A DNA stretch of 64,000 bases, from contig JBDQQY010000038.1 of the NCBI GenBank assembly GCA_039889035.1, positions 33,678-97,677 on the forward strand, in the 5' to 3' direction. Made by a program: the position numbers and the translations under genes. This DNA is from Plantactinospora sp039889035. Its GTDB lineage: Bacteria; Actinomycetota; Actinomycetes; Mycobacteriales; Micromonosporaceae. Below are positions 8,602 through 17,076 of the stretch, piece after piece. The stretch's first letter is position 1, and each line of letters begins with the position of its first letter. The notes beneath the pieces were generated by a model. It made no database searches, had not been told where the DNA came from, and was given only the letters and a program-made list of their open reading frames with translations.

Positions 8602-8743
8602 GTCGAGTGTTGCCAGAGTTCCCAGGCGGCGGTGGATAGGGCTCATCGGGCTCCACCGCGCGCCCGTGATCTGGTCAAACGTACGGGTAGTGGATCACCG
8701 GTCACGCGGATATGCGGTTCGCGCGCCGACGCGTCCGGCCCAC
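8602..8743. repeat. Repeat copy R2 (about 142 bp)
   Basis: Second copy of the R repeat, the closest match to R1. It shares the gtcgagtgtt start, the ctcatcggg block, ctggtcaaacgtac, gtggatcaccggtcacg and the gcggttcgcgcg right part. It ends ccggcccac rather than cgccccac. Confidence 0.7.
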
Positions 8744-8852
8744 TTTGATCTTGTACGCGAACCGTGGCCCGCATATCGGGCCGATGGTTCGCATGCATGG
8801 GCGCTGCGTGGCGCTGATGAACCACCGGGGTTGCGTTGTCTACTCTGCGCGG

Positions 8853-9164
8853 GTGTCTTCGCTCAGTGAGGCCGAGCTCGATGCTCTGGTTGCCGAGGCG
8901 GTTGTTGACTGCTACGACGAGCATGAGCAGCTCAGCGGTCTTTTTGTCATGATCCAGGACAACTTGGCAGTGCCCTACACCACCGAGGTTCTCGGTGTGC
9001 CGGTGGTGGTTCGGAGCGTGGATCTGCGCTCGTCCGGGATCGTGGCGATCTGTCATCGTGGCCGGATGCGGCAGGCGATCGGAATCCTGGACCTTCCGTT
9101 GCCGGATCCCGCACCTGATGGCGCGCAGTGGATCGAGGCATACCAGTGGTGGGCCGGCCGGTGA
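8853..9164 (+). CDS. Conserved small acidic protein, function unknown
   Basis: About 103 residues from the GTG at 8853 (VSSLSEAELDALVAEAVVDC); the frame is open further left but has no convincing start there. Segments DCYDEHEQLSGLFVMIQDNL, PYTTEVLGVPVVV and GIVAICHRGRMRQAIGILDL suggest a compact alpha/beta fold. From memory, relatives in actinomycete genomes are sometimes labelled calcium-binding, but I see no EF-hand, so I keep it as unknown. Its stop overlaps the start of the next gene (GTGA), so the two are translationally coupled. Confidence 0.7.
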   Translation: MSSLSEAELDALVAEAVVDCYDEHEQLSGLFVMIQDNLAVPYTTEVLGVPVVVRSVDLRSSGIVAICHRGRMRQAIGILDLPLPDPAPDGAQWIEAYQWWAGR

Positions 9165-10300
9165 GTGAGTACCAGTACTACGAGTTCGTGGCGGTCGACC
9201 AGGCGCTGACTCCGAAGCAGCAGGACGAGCTGCGGGCGGTTTCAACTCGGGGCCGGATCACGGCGTCGAGTTTCGTCAACGAGTATCAGTGGGGCGATCT
9301 CAAGGCCGATCCGGGCACGTGGATGGAGAGGTACTTCGACGCGCACCTGTACCTGGCGAACTGGGGTACCCGGCGGATCATGCTGAGGTTGCCCAGAGCG
9401 GCGTTGGCCCCGGAGACTGCGGCGAGGTTCTGTGTCGGCGGGTCGGCTGGCTCTTGGGCCACCCGTACTCATGTAGTCATCGATCTTCGCAGCGAGAACG
9501 AGGACGGCGACGAGGCATGGTGGGGCGAGGAGGGGCGGCTCGCGGCGATTGCTCCGGCTCGGGCGGATCTGGCCGGCGGTGATCAGCGGCTGCTGTATCT
9601 GGCCTGGCTGCTGTGTCTGCAGAACCGGGAGCTGGAAGACGACGAGCCAGAGCCACCGGTCCCGGCGGGGCTGGCCGAGCTGAGCGGGCCGTTGCAGGCC
9701 CTGGCCGATTTCCTTCGCCTCGACCCTGATCTGCTGGAGGCGGCGGCAGGGGCCAGTCGGCCGCTGATCGACGAGAAACCTTCGGCCGCAGACTTACGCC
9801 GATGGGTGGAGGGCCTGCCGGAGGCGGACAAGGACGAGGTGCTGGTCCGGCTACTGCGTGGTGATGCCGGATTGCTGCGATCGGAGCTGCTGCGGCGGTT
9901 TCACGGCGTGGCGGAGGAAGTGCCTGCCGGGGAGAGGCGGATTGTGGGGGACTTGGTCGCTGCGGCCGAGAAACGCTGGTCTGTGCGGCAACAGCAGATT
10001 CGGGAGCGTGAGGCTGCCGAGCGCAGGCGTCGCGAGGAGGCGGCTGCCGCGGCCCGTGAGCGGCGTCTGAACGGGTTGACGCGGAATCCGGCGCCGGCCT
10101 GGAACCAGGTGGACGAACTGATCTCGACGAAGCGTCCGAAGGATTACGACGCGGCTGTCGCTCTGCTGAGGGACCTCCAGGCGCTGGCGGCCCGGGAGGG
10201 AGAGATCTTTGAGTTCGCGGAGCAGATAACCCGGCTGCGGGCGCGGCATGCTCGCAAGCCGAGCCTGATCGATCGTTTCGACCGGGCCCGGCTGGACTGA
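9161..10300 (+). CDS. Unknown protein with C-terminal coiled coil, coupled to the preceding gene
   Basis: A 379-residue soluble protein starting with GTG at 9161, overlapping the previous stop by four bases. The first ~180 residues are alpha/beta with many aromatic residues (EYQYYEFVAVDQALTPKQQD...WMERYFDAHLYLANWGTRR). The middle is helical. Residues about 265-320 are a charged coiled coil (EKRWSVRQQQIREREAAERR and onward). The last ~60 residues are helical (KRPKDYDAAVALLRDLQALA). No catalytic motif recognised. The two-gene unit is bounded by R2 and R3, so it travels, or once travelled, as a module. Confidence 0.75.
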   Translation: MSEYQYYEFVAVDQALTPKQQDELRAVSTRGRITASSFVNEYQWGDLKADPGTWMERYFDAHLYLANWGTRRIMLRLPRAALAPETAARFCVGGSAGSWATRTHVVIDLRSENEDGDEAWWGEEGRLAAIAPARADLAGGDQRLLYLAWLLCLQNRELEDDEPEPPVPAGLAELSGPLQALADFLRLDPDLLEAAAGASRPLIDEKPSAADLRRWVEGLPEADKDEVLVRLLRGDAGLLRSELLRRFHGVAEEVPAGERRIVGDLVAAAEKRWSVRQQQIREREAAERRRREEAAAAARERRLNGLTRNPAPAWNQVDELISTKRPKDYDAAVALLRDLQALAAREGEIFEFAEQITRLRARHARKPSLIDRFDRARLD

Positions 10301-10344
10301 CACAGTTCCGTGGCTTGGCAGGCGCCACCCGGTCCAAAACGACC

Positions 10345-10484
10345 GAGTCGAGTGTTGCCGGGCTCCGGGTGGCGGGGATGAGCCTCATCGGGTCCCACCT
10401 CACGCGCGTGACCTGGTCAACGTACTGGTAGTGGATCACCGGCGATCCGGACCTGCGGTTCACGTGGCGAGGCGCCCGCCCCAC
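10345..10484. repeat. Repeat copy R3 (about 140 bp)
   Basis: Third copy, with gagtcgagtgttgcc, the cctcatcggg block, gtgacctggtcaacgtac, gtggatcaccgg, tgcggttcacg and cgcccgccccac. Beyond the repeat the sequence atatgtcccatcctcctctg parallels aaatgtcctattttcctctt that follows the tRNA-like end at 77. This is the main hint that the R copies derive from a tRNA-end attachment region. Confidence 0.7.
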
Positions 10485-10565
10485 ATATGTCCCATCCTCC
10501 TCTGGGGCTTGGGCCGGATGATCTCCTTGTGGTGGATGGCCCACCGCTTGCCTGCCGTGAAACCG

Positions 10566-10982
10566 TCAACGGCGGCGATAGCGTTCGATGAGTTGGCCGT
10601 CCTCGGCGCAGAAGAACCGCCAGCCGTTGGTCTCAGGGCGTTTGCGGGCCGGGTTGAGGTGACGGACCGTTTCGACAGCTGCTTGACTGGGAGACTTGAA
10701 GGTCCGTACGAGGTCTGAGTGAGGTGCTTCGGTGATTCGGAGCCTTTCCGACTCGAGATCGAGGTAGCCGGCGACGCGCCGTCCCAGGTAGGTCGCGGTC
10801 ACTTTGATCTCATCCTGGCGCTCCTCGGACGCCGACGGCTCGTGTTGGGGATTGTCCGAGGCGGGCGCTTGGTTGGACGTACCGAACGCACGATCGACCG
10901 CTTCTGTCAGTGACACCCCTGCAATCTTGGCTGCGAAGGCTAGCTTCTCGTATGCAGCATCGCTGAACTCGACCGTGGGCAT
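10566..10982 (-). CDS. RAMA-domain protein with helical N-terminus
   Basis: A 138-residue protein. The ATG at 10982 has a strong ribosome binding site (gggagg). The N-terminus (MPTVEFSDAAYEKLAFAAKI...SLTEAVDRA) resembles a ribbon-helix-helix or antitoxin-like segment. An acidic linker follows. The C-terminal ~80 residues show the RAMA pattern: TYLGRRVAGYLDLESERL, FKSPSQAAVETVRHLN, then NGWRFF and GQLIERYR at the end. RAMA modules are predicted readers of modified DNA found beside restriction and methylase systems; no such enzyme is adjacent. DNA binding is inferred from the family. Confidence 0.65.
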   Translation of the reverse strand: MPTVEFSDAAYEKLAFAAKIAGVSLTEAVDRAFGTSNQAPASDNPQHEPSASEERQDEIKVTATYLGRRVAGYLDLESERLRITEAPHSDLVRTFKSPSQAAVETVRHLNPARKRPETNGWRFFCAEDGQLIERYRRR

Positions 10983-11166
10983 ACAGCGCCTCCCTCTAGC
11001 TAGCCCGACCTGCCTATGGATAGCTTGACGCTACCTGAGTGTTGTGTCAAGGTGCATCCAGGCCAGCAGACCGGACCGCACACACAGCGGCGCCGGTTGT
11101 TGTCGCGCGGGTAGGCGTTGACATGGCACGCTTGGGGCAGCATCGGCCGAGAGGTGAGGCGATCCG

Positions 11167-11733
11167 ATGAGCGTGGCACTGCTGGAGCACCCGGGACCGT
11201 GGAGCGAGGACGAATACTTCTCGCTCGGCGAGACCCCGAACCGGATTGAGCTGATCGATGGGAGTCTGTGGGTGAGTCCCGCGCCGAGTAAGCGGCATCA
11301 GCACATTGCGCTTCTGCTTGCTATGGGACTCTATGCCCCGGCTGAGCAAGCCGGACTGCTCGTCCTGCAGGACGTCAACCTCCGGCTGGCCAGTGGCCGC
11401 ATATTGCAGCCGGACATCGTCGTGGCCGATACCGACGACGTCGGCAACACGGTTGAGGCCGTCGAGGTCAAGCTTGTCGCCGAAGTGGTATCACCAAGCA
11501 ACGCCGGAACGGACCGGCTGCTGAAGCCACAGCTGTATGCAGCGGCCGGAATTGGCTGGTATCTGCGGGTGGAGCAGCCGCAGGAATCGGTCGAGCTGCA
11601 CCTCCAGAGACTGGACGGCGACCACTATGTTCCGTACACCGTGGCAGGTTCCGGCCAAGCGCTCGCGTCGGAAGAGCCGTTTCCCTTCCGGGTCGAAGTG
11701 GCGTCTCTGTTAGACCGCCGCCGCCGTGACTGA
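11167..11733 (+). CDS. Uma2 family (DUF820) putative restriction-endonuclease-fold protein
   Basis: A 188-residue protein. The ATG at 11167 follows gagaggtgag. Typical Uma2 features are the start EDEYFSLGETPNRIELIDG, the LWVSPAPSKRHQHIALLL segment, the QPDIVVAD acidic motif (about residues 80-87), EVVSPSN (about 107-113) and a following Lys (LKPQLYAAAGIGWYLRVE). Together these give the PD-(D/E)xK-like active-site set. Uma2 proteins are abundant in cyanobacteria and actinomycetes, and their role is unresolved. It is transcribed divergently from the RAMA gene 184 bp away, with R3 to the left and R4 to the right. Confidence 0.85.
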   Translation: MSVALLEHPGPWSEDEYFSLGETPNRIELIDGSLWVSPAPSKRHQHIALLLAMGLYAPAEQAGLLVLQDVNLRLASGRILQPDIVVADTDDVGNTVEAVEVKLVAEVVSPSNAGTDRLLKPQLYAAAGIGWYLRVEQPQESVELHLQRLDGDHYVPYTVAGSGQALASEEPFPFRVEVASLLDRRRRD

Positions 11734-11986
11734 CACCCTGGATGTTCGGCCTTAGTTCGTAGAAGGTGTGGACACGTACACAAGGATCTCCGATCCCGCC
11801 CCAGGTCAGTATCTCGAGTTCACACGAGGGGTCTCACACCATCCCGACCAGGAGGGGGGCGACTGCGGAGAAGGTGGCGGACCGGTCAGGTCGTCGGACT
11901 CGGCGGCTGAGTCGACTGCTCGCACCCGTCGACCTCGTCGCGCCTGTACCCCTCACAGCAGTCCGCCCCATGTGCGCACACTCGCA
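11734..11986. other. Non-coding stretch left of R4
   Basis: No frame here has a plausible start plus recognisable product. The composition is less GC-rich than the neighbours. It may hold decayed sequence. Confidence 0.35.
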
Positions 11987-12131
11987 GCTCGACAGCCTTG
12001 CCGGAGGATCCGGGTGGCGACGGATGGGACTCATCGGGCGCCACCACGTACCCGTGACCTGGTCAACCGTACCGGTAGCGGATCACCGGTGACCTGGATT
12101 TGCGGTTCGCGCGGCGACGCGTCCAGCCCAC
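11987..12131. repeat. Repeat copy R4 (about 145 bp)
   Basis: Fourth and most diverged copy. Landmarks are gttgccgg-like left part, ggactcatcggg, cgtgacctggtcaaccgtacc, gcggatcaccggtgacc, tttgcggttcgcgcggcgacgcg and agcccacc. Confidence 0.6.
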
Positions 12132-12446
12132 CAACGGTTCGTGAGCTGGGCAAACGCAGAATCGGATGTGGCGGTACCCGAACCGGGGCGTCGTGACCTG
12201 GCAATCGGAAGCGCTCAGGTCTTACAGCCATGGCCGCACGGTGACGGCTGAGGGCCCGAATTCACGACGATCAGCCAGATCAGGGGCAATTACCCACTCG
12301 GCGAAATCGCGACCTGTCTCACCGGTTGATTCCCGCTCAGGTGGCCGACTGGAAACGGTGTGGGGGCGACCTCATGCAATGGATGTTGCTTCCGATCACG
12401 GTCTTCAGTGAGTCCACGTGAGACCTCATGGTGATCTGTCGGACCG
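12132..12446. other. Non-coding stretch right of R4
   Basis: About 315 bases between R4 and the 3' end of the response regulator gene. No supported gene and no convincing terminator hairpin seen. Confidence 0.35.
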
Positions 12447-13121
12447 TCAGATGCCGTCAAGGTCGGCGGCAGTGACTCCGTTTGCGTAGGCGAAGATCAC
12501 GAGTTGCACCCGGTCGCGGGCGCCGATCTTGGCCAGAACGCGGCCGAGGTGGCTCTTCACGGTCGCCTCGGTCACCACCAGCTTCTCGGCGATCTCTCCG
12601 TTGGTCAGTCCGTGGGCTACGAGGATGAGTACCTCGCGTTCGCGTGGGGTCAGCGAGTCGAGCAGTGGGGAAGGGCGTACGGCGATGGGCGGGCGAGCGG
12701 CGAACTCCTGGATCAGGCGGCGGGTGACGGTGGGCGAGAGTAACGCGTCGCCTGCGTCGACCACGCGGATGGCCTCCAGGAGGCGGTCGCGTGGCGCGTC
12801 TTTGAGGAGGAATCCCGCCGCGCCTGCGCGCAGTGCCCCGTAGACGTATTCGTCGAGATCGAACGTGGTGAGGATCAGTACCCGCGGAGTGTGGTCGCGT
12901 CCGGGCGCGGTCAGGCGCGTGGTCGCCGCGATGCCGTCCAGGACAGGCATCCGGATGTCCATGACGACCACATCCGGTCGCAGTTCGGCTGCCCGCGCCA
13001 CCGCCTCTGCGCCGTCCTGCGCCTCGCCGACGACGTCGATTTCGTCCTGGGTGTCGAGAAAGAGCCGAAGTCCGGTGCGGATCAGTTCCTGGTCGTCGGC
13101 CAGCAGAACCCGAATGCTCAC
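12447..13121 (-). CDS. LuxR/NarL-family response regulator
   Basis: A 224-residue transcription regulator. The receiver domain (about 1-120) has the acidic pair in LLADDQ, phosphoacceptor Asp55 in VVMDIRMP and the conserved Lys in FLLKDAP. The C-terminal LuxR helix-turn-helix reads LTPREREVLILVAHGLTNGE...VTEATVKSHLGRVLAKIGA. The GTG at 13121 overlaps the kinase stop codon (GTGA) and is preferred over a GTG two codons upstream. Last gene of a four-gene minus-strand operon (ABC ATPase, permease, kinase, regulator); it probably controls the transporter, as in similar actinomycete loci. Confidence 0.92.
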   Translation of the reverse strand: MSIRVLLADDQELIRTGLRLFLDTQDEIDVVGEAQDGAEAVARAAELRPDVVVMDIRMPVLDGIAATTRLTAPGRDHTPRVLILTTFDLDEYVYGALRAGAAGFLLKDAPRDRLLEAIRVVDAGDALLSPTVTRRLIQEFAARPPIAVRPSPLLDSLTPREREVLILVAHGLTNGEIAEKLVVTEATVKSHLGRVLAKIGARDRVQLVIFAYANGVTAADLDGI

Positions 13122-14287
13122 GGGCACGCCGTAATCGGCACGTGTGCGGCGACGCGGAAGCCGCCGTCGGGACCAGGTCCTGCCGCGAAGTTTCCGCCGA
13201 GGAGTCGGACGCGTTCGCGCATGCCGACGAGCCCGTGGCCGCCGGGAGGGTTCTGTCCCGATGGCCCCACTCCGCAGTCGGACACCTCGAGATCGATGTG
13301 GCCCTGCCCGGTCCTGAGCCGGACGAGCGCGTGGTCGGTCTCGGCGTGACGCAGGACGTTGGTGAGGGCCTCCTCGACGATTCGGTAGACCGATATCCCG
13401 ATCCCTTCGTCAAGGACAGGCGGTTCGCCGTCGATCTCAAGGCTGACCGAGAGGCCGACCGCACGGAAGGTGGCCGCCAGTTCCGCCAGTTCGGCTAAGC
13501 CCGGCAAGGGCCGGTGCGGTGCTGCGGGGGATGTCGAGGTGGGCATTCCGGAGCGCAGCAATGCCAGCAGTCGGCGAAGCTCCACGATGCTCTGCTCACC
13601 GCTGGACTCCACCCGGCGCAGCACGTCGGCAGCGACGTCGGGTGCCGTCGGAAGGACGTCCCTCGCGCCGCGTGCGCCGACCAGCATTACCGTGACCGAG
13701 TGCGCGACGATGTCGTGGAGTTCACGCGCGATCGCCACTCGCTCCTCGTGCGCTGCGATCAATGCTTGCTGTTCACGTTCGGCTCGCGCTGCGGTGGCGC
13801 GGGCACGCAGGTCACCGTGGTGCCGGCGGCGACCGCGTAGGGCGGCGCCGACCGCCCACACCGCCACCGGCGGAGGTACCGAGGTCACCGAGAGTGCCAC
13901 GAGCACGACCGTGGCGCCGATCAGTGCCACCACCGACACTCGGGCCGGACAGCGTTCGGCGACGGTGAACAGTGCGACACACACCAGCACGCCACCTGGG
14001 GACTCACCCAAGGCAAAGAGGAGACCGGTAACGGCGAGCATGGCCGCCAGCAACGGGACCGGATACCGGCGCCGACGGAACAGGGCCGTGCCGGCGGCCG
14101 CAGTAAGGAGGACCGTCACCGGGCGCACCGGGGATCCGTCGTCATACAGAACGGACAGTTCGCCCACGACGCCCACCAGGACAGCGAGGAGGTCGACCAG
14201 CGCCCGTTCCGCGCTGGCGCTGAGCCACCGCCCGCCCCCCGGCCGGCCACGTAACCGGGGGGCGTTGAACCAGGTCATGACCGTCAT
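13118..14287 (-). CDS. Sensor histidine kinase (HisKA_3 type)
   Basis: A 389-residue membrane kinase. The start ATG at 14287 overlaps the permease stop (ATGA). The N-terminal half holds about five hydrophobic segments (residues 28-150). The dimerisation/phosphoacceptor helix reads ERVAIARELHDIVAHSVT with His191. The ATPase part has EEALTNVLRHA (N box), a DCGVGPSG G1 box and GHGLVGMRERVRLLGG. It is the partner of the adjacent regulator. There is no large extracellular sensor loop, so the signal may be sensed in the membrane, possibly via the co-encoded ABC transporter (inference). Confidence 0.92.
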   Translation of the reverse strand: MTVMTWFNAPRLRGRPGGGRWLSASAERALVDLLAVLVGVVGELSVLYDDGSPVRPVTVLLTAAAGTALFRRRRYPVPLLAAMLAVTGLLFALGESPGGVLVCVALFTVAERCPARVSVVALIGATVVLVALSVTSVPPPVAVWAVGAALRGRRRHHGDLRARATAARAEREQQALIAAHEERVAIARELHDIVAHSVTVMLVGARGARDVLPTAPDVAADVLRRVESSGEQSIVELRRLLALLRSGMPTSTSPAAPHRPLPGLAELAELAATFRAVGLSVSLEIDGEPPVLDEGIGISVYRIVEEALTNVLRHAETDHALVRLRTGQGHIDLEVSDCGVGPSGQNPPGGHGLVGMRERVRLLGGNFAAGPGPDGGFRVAAHVPITACP

Positions 14288-15003
14288 CCTAGATCCCGGC
14301 GTCGTTCGGCGACCACGGCGAGCACCGCCAGCCCGACGGCCCAGGCAGCGAGCGCCAGGGCGGAGGCCGGTACGGAGTGTGTCGAGCCGTGCACACCGCG
14401 GGTGAGCACCTGCAGGCTGCCGAAGGGGGTGTAGTCGACCGCCGAGGTGTTGATCATCGCGATCAGTGACGGTGCCACGAAGTAGCCGACGATGCCGGCC
14501 ACCACGGCGGCGATCTGGTTGCGGAGAAGACCACCAAGGGCAGCGCCCACCAGCACCGAGAGCATCCCGGCGAGGACGCATCCACCCGCCAACGAGATCA
14601 GCTGTGCTGTCGAGAGATCGGGGCCCGGATGGTGCGAGCCGAGGATCGGCACCCCGAGAGCGAACGACGCTCCCGTCGTGAGTAGGGCCAGGCCCAGTCC
14701 GACGACCACTGTCGCGCCCAGCCGGGCGGCGGCGACGGCGCCCGGGTCGCGGCCGGACACGAGGACCGCAGGCGCCGCGGTGCGGTGCCGGTACTCGGCC
14801 GTGACGGCCACCGCGCCGAAGAACAACAGGAGCAGCGGCATGCCGCCGAGCGCCTCCTCCTTCTCACTGATCTCGTCGAGGGTTCCGGAGGCGAGAGAGA
14901 CCAGGAGGACGTTGAGGACCGCGAGAGCAACCGAGGCGAGACCGAACCACAGTGCGGTCCGAATCGTGAGGAGTTTGCGCATCTCACCGGCGATCAAGGT
15001 CAT
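14284..15003 (-). CDS. ABC transporter permease subunit
   Basis: A 239-residue integral membrane protein. The ATG at 15003 overlaps the ATPase stop. Starts MTLIAGEMRKLLTIRTALWF, the usual cytoplasmic lead-in of ABC-2-type permeases. Six hydrophobic segments follow, including LALLTTGASFALGVPILG and AAVVAGIVGYFVAPSLIAMI. With the single ATPase it would form a homodimeric exporter. Substrate not evident; such exporters often handle drugs or antimicrobial peptides. Confidence 0.88.
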   Translation of the reverse strand: MTLIAGEMRKLLTIRTALWFGLASVALAVLNVLLVSLASGTLDEISEKEEALGGMPLLLLFFGAVAVTAEYRHRTAAPAVLVSGRDPGAVAAARLGATVVVGLGLALLTTGASFALGVPILGSHHPGPDLSTAQLISLAGGCVLAGMLSVLVGAALGGLLRNQIAAVVAGIVGYFVAPSLIAMINTSAVDYTPFGSLQVLTRGVHGSTHSVPASALALAAWAVGLAVLAVVAERRRDLG

Positions 15004-15917
15004 GACCGCGCCCCCGTCAGCTCGAGGAACACGTCCTCCAGCGAGGCGGACTGCGGCGTCAGCTCGTACAGATCCACCTGCGCTCGGCGGGTCACCTCGG
15101 CCACGGTGGGCCCGTCCAGGCCATCGATCAGGTAGCGCCCACTGGTCACATCCGGCGTGATCCGGCCGCCCGCACGTACGACTGCCTCCGCGAGCCGTCC
15201 GGGCTCGTCGGTGCGCACCCACACACCGCTCGCCGGAGCCAGGTCGGCGATCGGGCCGGAATGAACCACCCGGCCTTGCCTCACCACGACGATATCGTCG
15301 ACGGTCTGCGCCGCCTCGCTGAGCAGATGGCTGGACACGAGTACCGCCCGGCCCCGCTCAGCCCGCTCACACAGCAGCGTACGAAGCCAGCGGATCCCTT
15401 CGGGGTCGAGTCCGTTGGCTGGTTCGTCGAGCAGCAGTACCTCGGGATCTCCCAGCAGGGCAGCGGCGAGCCCCAGCCGTTGGCGCATGCCAAGCGAGAA
15501 GGTGCCGACCCGTCGACCGGCTACCTCAGTCAACCCCGAGAGCGCCAGCACTTCCTCGACCCGGGTCCGTGGCAGCCGGGCGAAACCAGCCAGGATCCGC
15601 AGGTGTTGGCGGGCCGAGCGGCCCGGGTGAGCGCCACACGACTCGATCGCCACGCCGATAGTGCGCGCCTCAGGCGAGCGTTCCTGGAGCGGCGTACCGC
15701 CGAGCAGCACGCGGCCCGAGGTCGGGCGTACCAAGCCGGCCAACATCGCCAGCATCGTGGTCTTACCGGCACCATTGGGCCCGAGGAACCCGGTGACGAC
15801 GCCAGGCCGGACATCGAAGGAGACGTCGTCAACCGCGGTCAGCCGGCCGTACCGCTTGGTGAGCCGCTCCGCTGTGAGCACCGCGGAACGCGCGGGGGAA
15901 TGAGCTGGTTTCGTCAT
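15000..15917 (-). CDS. ABC transporter ATP-binding subunit
   Basis: A 305-residue ATPase with the complete motif set: Walker A GPNGAGKTT (Lys52), signature FSLGMRQRLGLA, Walker B VLLLDEPANGLDPEG and an H-loop SSHLLSE. The C-terminal ~85 residues form the extension typical of drug-exporter (DrrA/CcmA-like) ATPases. ATG 15917 is chosen over a GTG two codons earlier. First gene of the operon; all four genes overlap by four bases, so subunits and regulators are co-translated. Confidence 0.92.
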   Translation of the reverse strand: MTKPAHSPARSAVLTAERLTKRYGRLTAVDDVSFDVRPGVVTGFLGPNGAGKTTMLAMLAGLVRPTSGRVLLGGTPLQERSPEARTIGVAIESCGAHPGRSARQHLRILAGFARLPRTRVEEVLALSGLTEVAGRRVGTFSLGMRQRLGLAAALLGDPEVLLLDEPANGLDPEGIRWLRTLLCERAERGRAVLVSSHLLSEAAQTVDDIVVVRQGRVVHSGPIADLAPASGVWVRTDEPGRLAEAVVRAGGRITPDVTSGRYLIDGLDGPTVAEVTRRAQVDLYELTPQSASLEDVFLELTGARS

Positions 15918-16344
15918 GCCCACAACGGTGCCGCTCGGGAGCGGTCTTGGTCATCAAACCGCAGACCACACTTCATCTCCCACCGAGGTCGGAGAACCGA
16001 CGATCCTTGCCGGTGGTGCGACGTGCATCGTTGGCCGGCCCAGCTCAGCCGATCGTGCTGGCGGGGCTTCTCCTGGTGCCACGCTCACATCGAGACGGAC
16101 TGCCGGTGCACGACGGAAGGCAGACCAGACGCGGTCGGTAGACGCCAGGACACGTGTACTTGCGAGATCGCCGAGGGCCGAACGCAAGAAGCCTCCCCGG
16201 CATGGCTGATGTCACCTTCGGGCTGACGGACCAGGTCGAAGGAGCGGAGCTACCCGCCGACACGAGATCGAGTCGGCGCTTGACGAGTACATCGATGTCC
16301 GTTAGACCGTGTGGGGGAACTCCTATCGGTCAATGGAGGACGAC
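15918..16344. other. Intergenic stretch with no supported gene
   Basis: About 430 bases between the divergent ABC operon and the cyclophilin gene. It should hold the promoters of both, but I see no clear -35/-10 pair. Short frames lack homologous-looking sequence. Confidence 0.35.
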
Positions 16345-17058
16345 GTGGCGCCACACCGCATCGCTGTCACGGTGCTCACTGCCGGCCTGCTTCTCGGCGC
16401 TGGCGCCGCTCCGGCACATGCCGCCGCCGCGTCGCCGGAGGTGACGAAGGGGCCCTGCCAGTACACCGAGACTCCGGACGAACCGGCGGCACGACCGGTG
16501 CCGCTGCCGCGCGATCCCCGGCATACGCCCGACCGTGGCACGGTGACGACCACTTTGATCACCAACCTCGGCCTCGTCCCGCTGACCCTCGACCGTGCGC
16601 AGGCGCCATGCACCGTGCAGAGCTTCCTGCACCTGGTACGGCACAGGTTCTACAACCGGACCATCTGCCACCGGCTCACCACCTACCCGACGCTGAAGGT
16701 GCTGCAGTGCGGCGACCCGTCGGGCACTGGCTCGGGCGGCCCTGGATACCGGTACAAGGACGAACTGCCGACGGACCTGCCGCCCGCGCCCACCGACCCG
16801 ACCGGCGAGCGGAAGGTCTACGCCCGCGGAGTGCTGGCCATGGCCAACGCCGGGCTGGACACCAACGGCAGCCAGTTCTTCCTGGTCTTTGCCGACTCGG
16901 CGCTGCGACCGAACTACACGATCTTCGGCAGCGTGCGGCCACTCGGTCTGCGTACCCTCGACCGGATCGCCGCGGGCGGCGTGGCGCCGACGGCCGAGGA
17001 CCCGGCCCCGGTCGACGGCGCTCCGGCCCTGCGCACGGAGATCTGCCTGGCGGTCTAG
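16345..17058 (+). CDS. Secreted cyclophilin-type peptidyl-prolyl cis-trans isomerase
   Basis: A 237-residue protein. The GTG at 16345 is chosen because ggagga (16335-16340) lies four bases upstream. A signal peptide follows (TVLTAGLLLGAGAAPAHA). The cyclophilin domain shows TVQSFLHLVRHRFYNRTICH, a diverged loop (LQCGDPSGTGSGGPGYRYKDE) and the signature VLAMANAGLDTNGSQFFLVF, then NYTIFGSVRPLGL. The conserved GSQFF stretch is intact, so activity is plausible. Presumed role is folding of exported proteins outside the membrane. Single gene. Confidence 0.88.
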   Translation: MAPHRIAVTVLTAGLLLGAGAAPAHAAAASPEVTKGPCQYTETPDEPAARPVPLPRDPRHTPDRGTVTTTLITNLGLVPLTLDRAQAPCTVQSFLHLVRHRFYNRTICHRLTTYPTLKVLQCGDPSGTGSGGPGYRYKDELPTDLPPAPTDPTGERKVYARGVLAMANAGLDTNGSQFFLVFADSALRPNYTIFGSVRPLGLRTLDRIAAGGVAPTAEDPAPVDGAPALRTEICLAV

Positions 17059-17076
17059 GCCGTGTGTCGAAGTCGA

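Noticed and set aside
6762..12131. R1-R4 considered as a CRISPR array or IS ends
   Set aside because: Copies are ~140 bp, 1.6-1.8 kb apart and diverged; there are no spacers, no transposase between them and no terminal inverted repeats.
15954..16187. Small frame between the ABC operon and cyclophilin gene
   Set aside because: No ribosome binding site, no recognisable sequence, composition like other random GC-rich frames.
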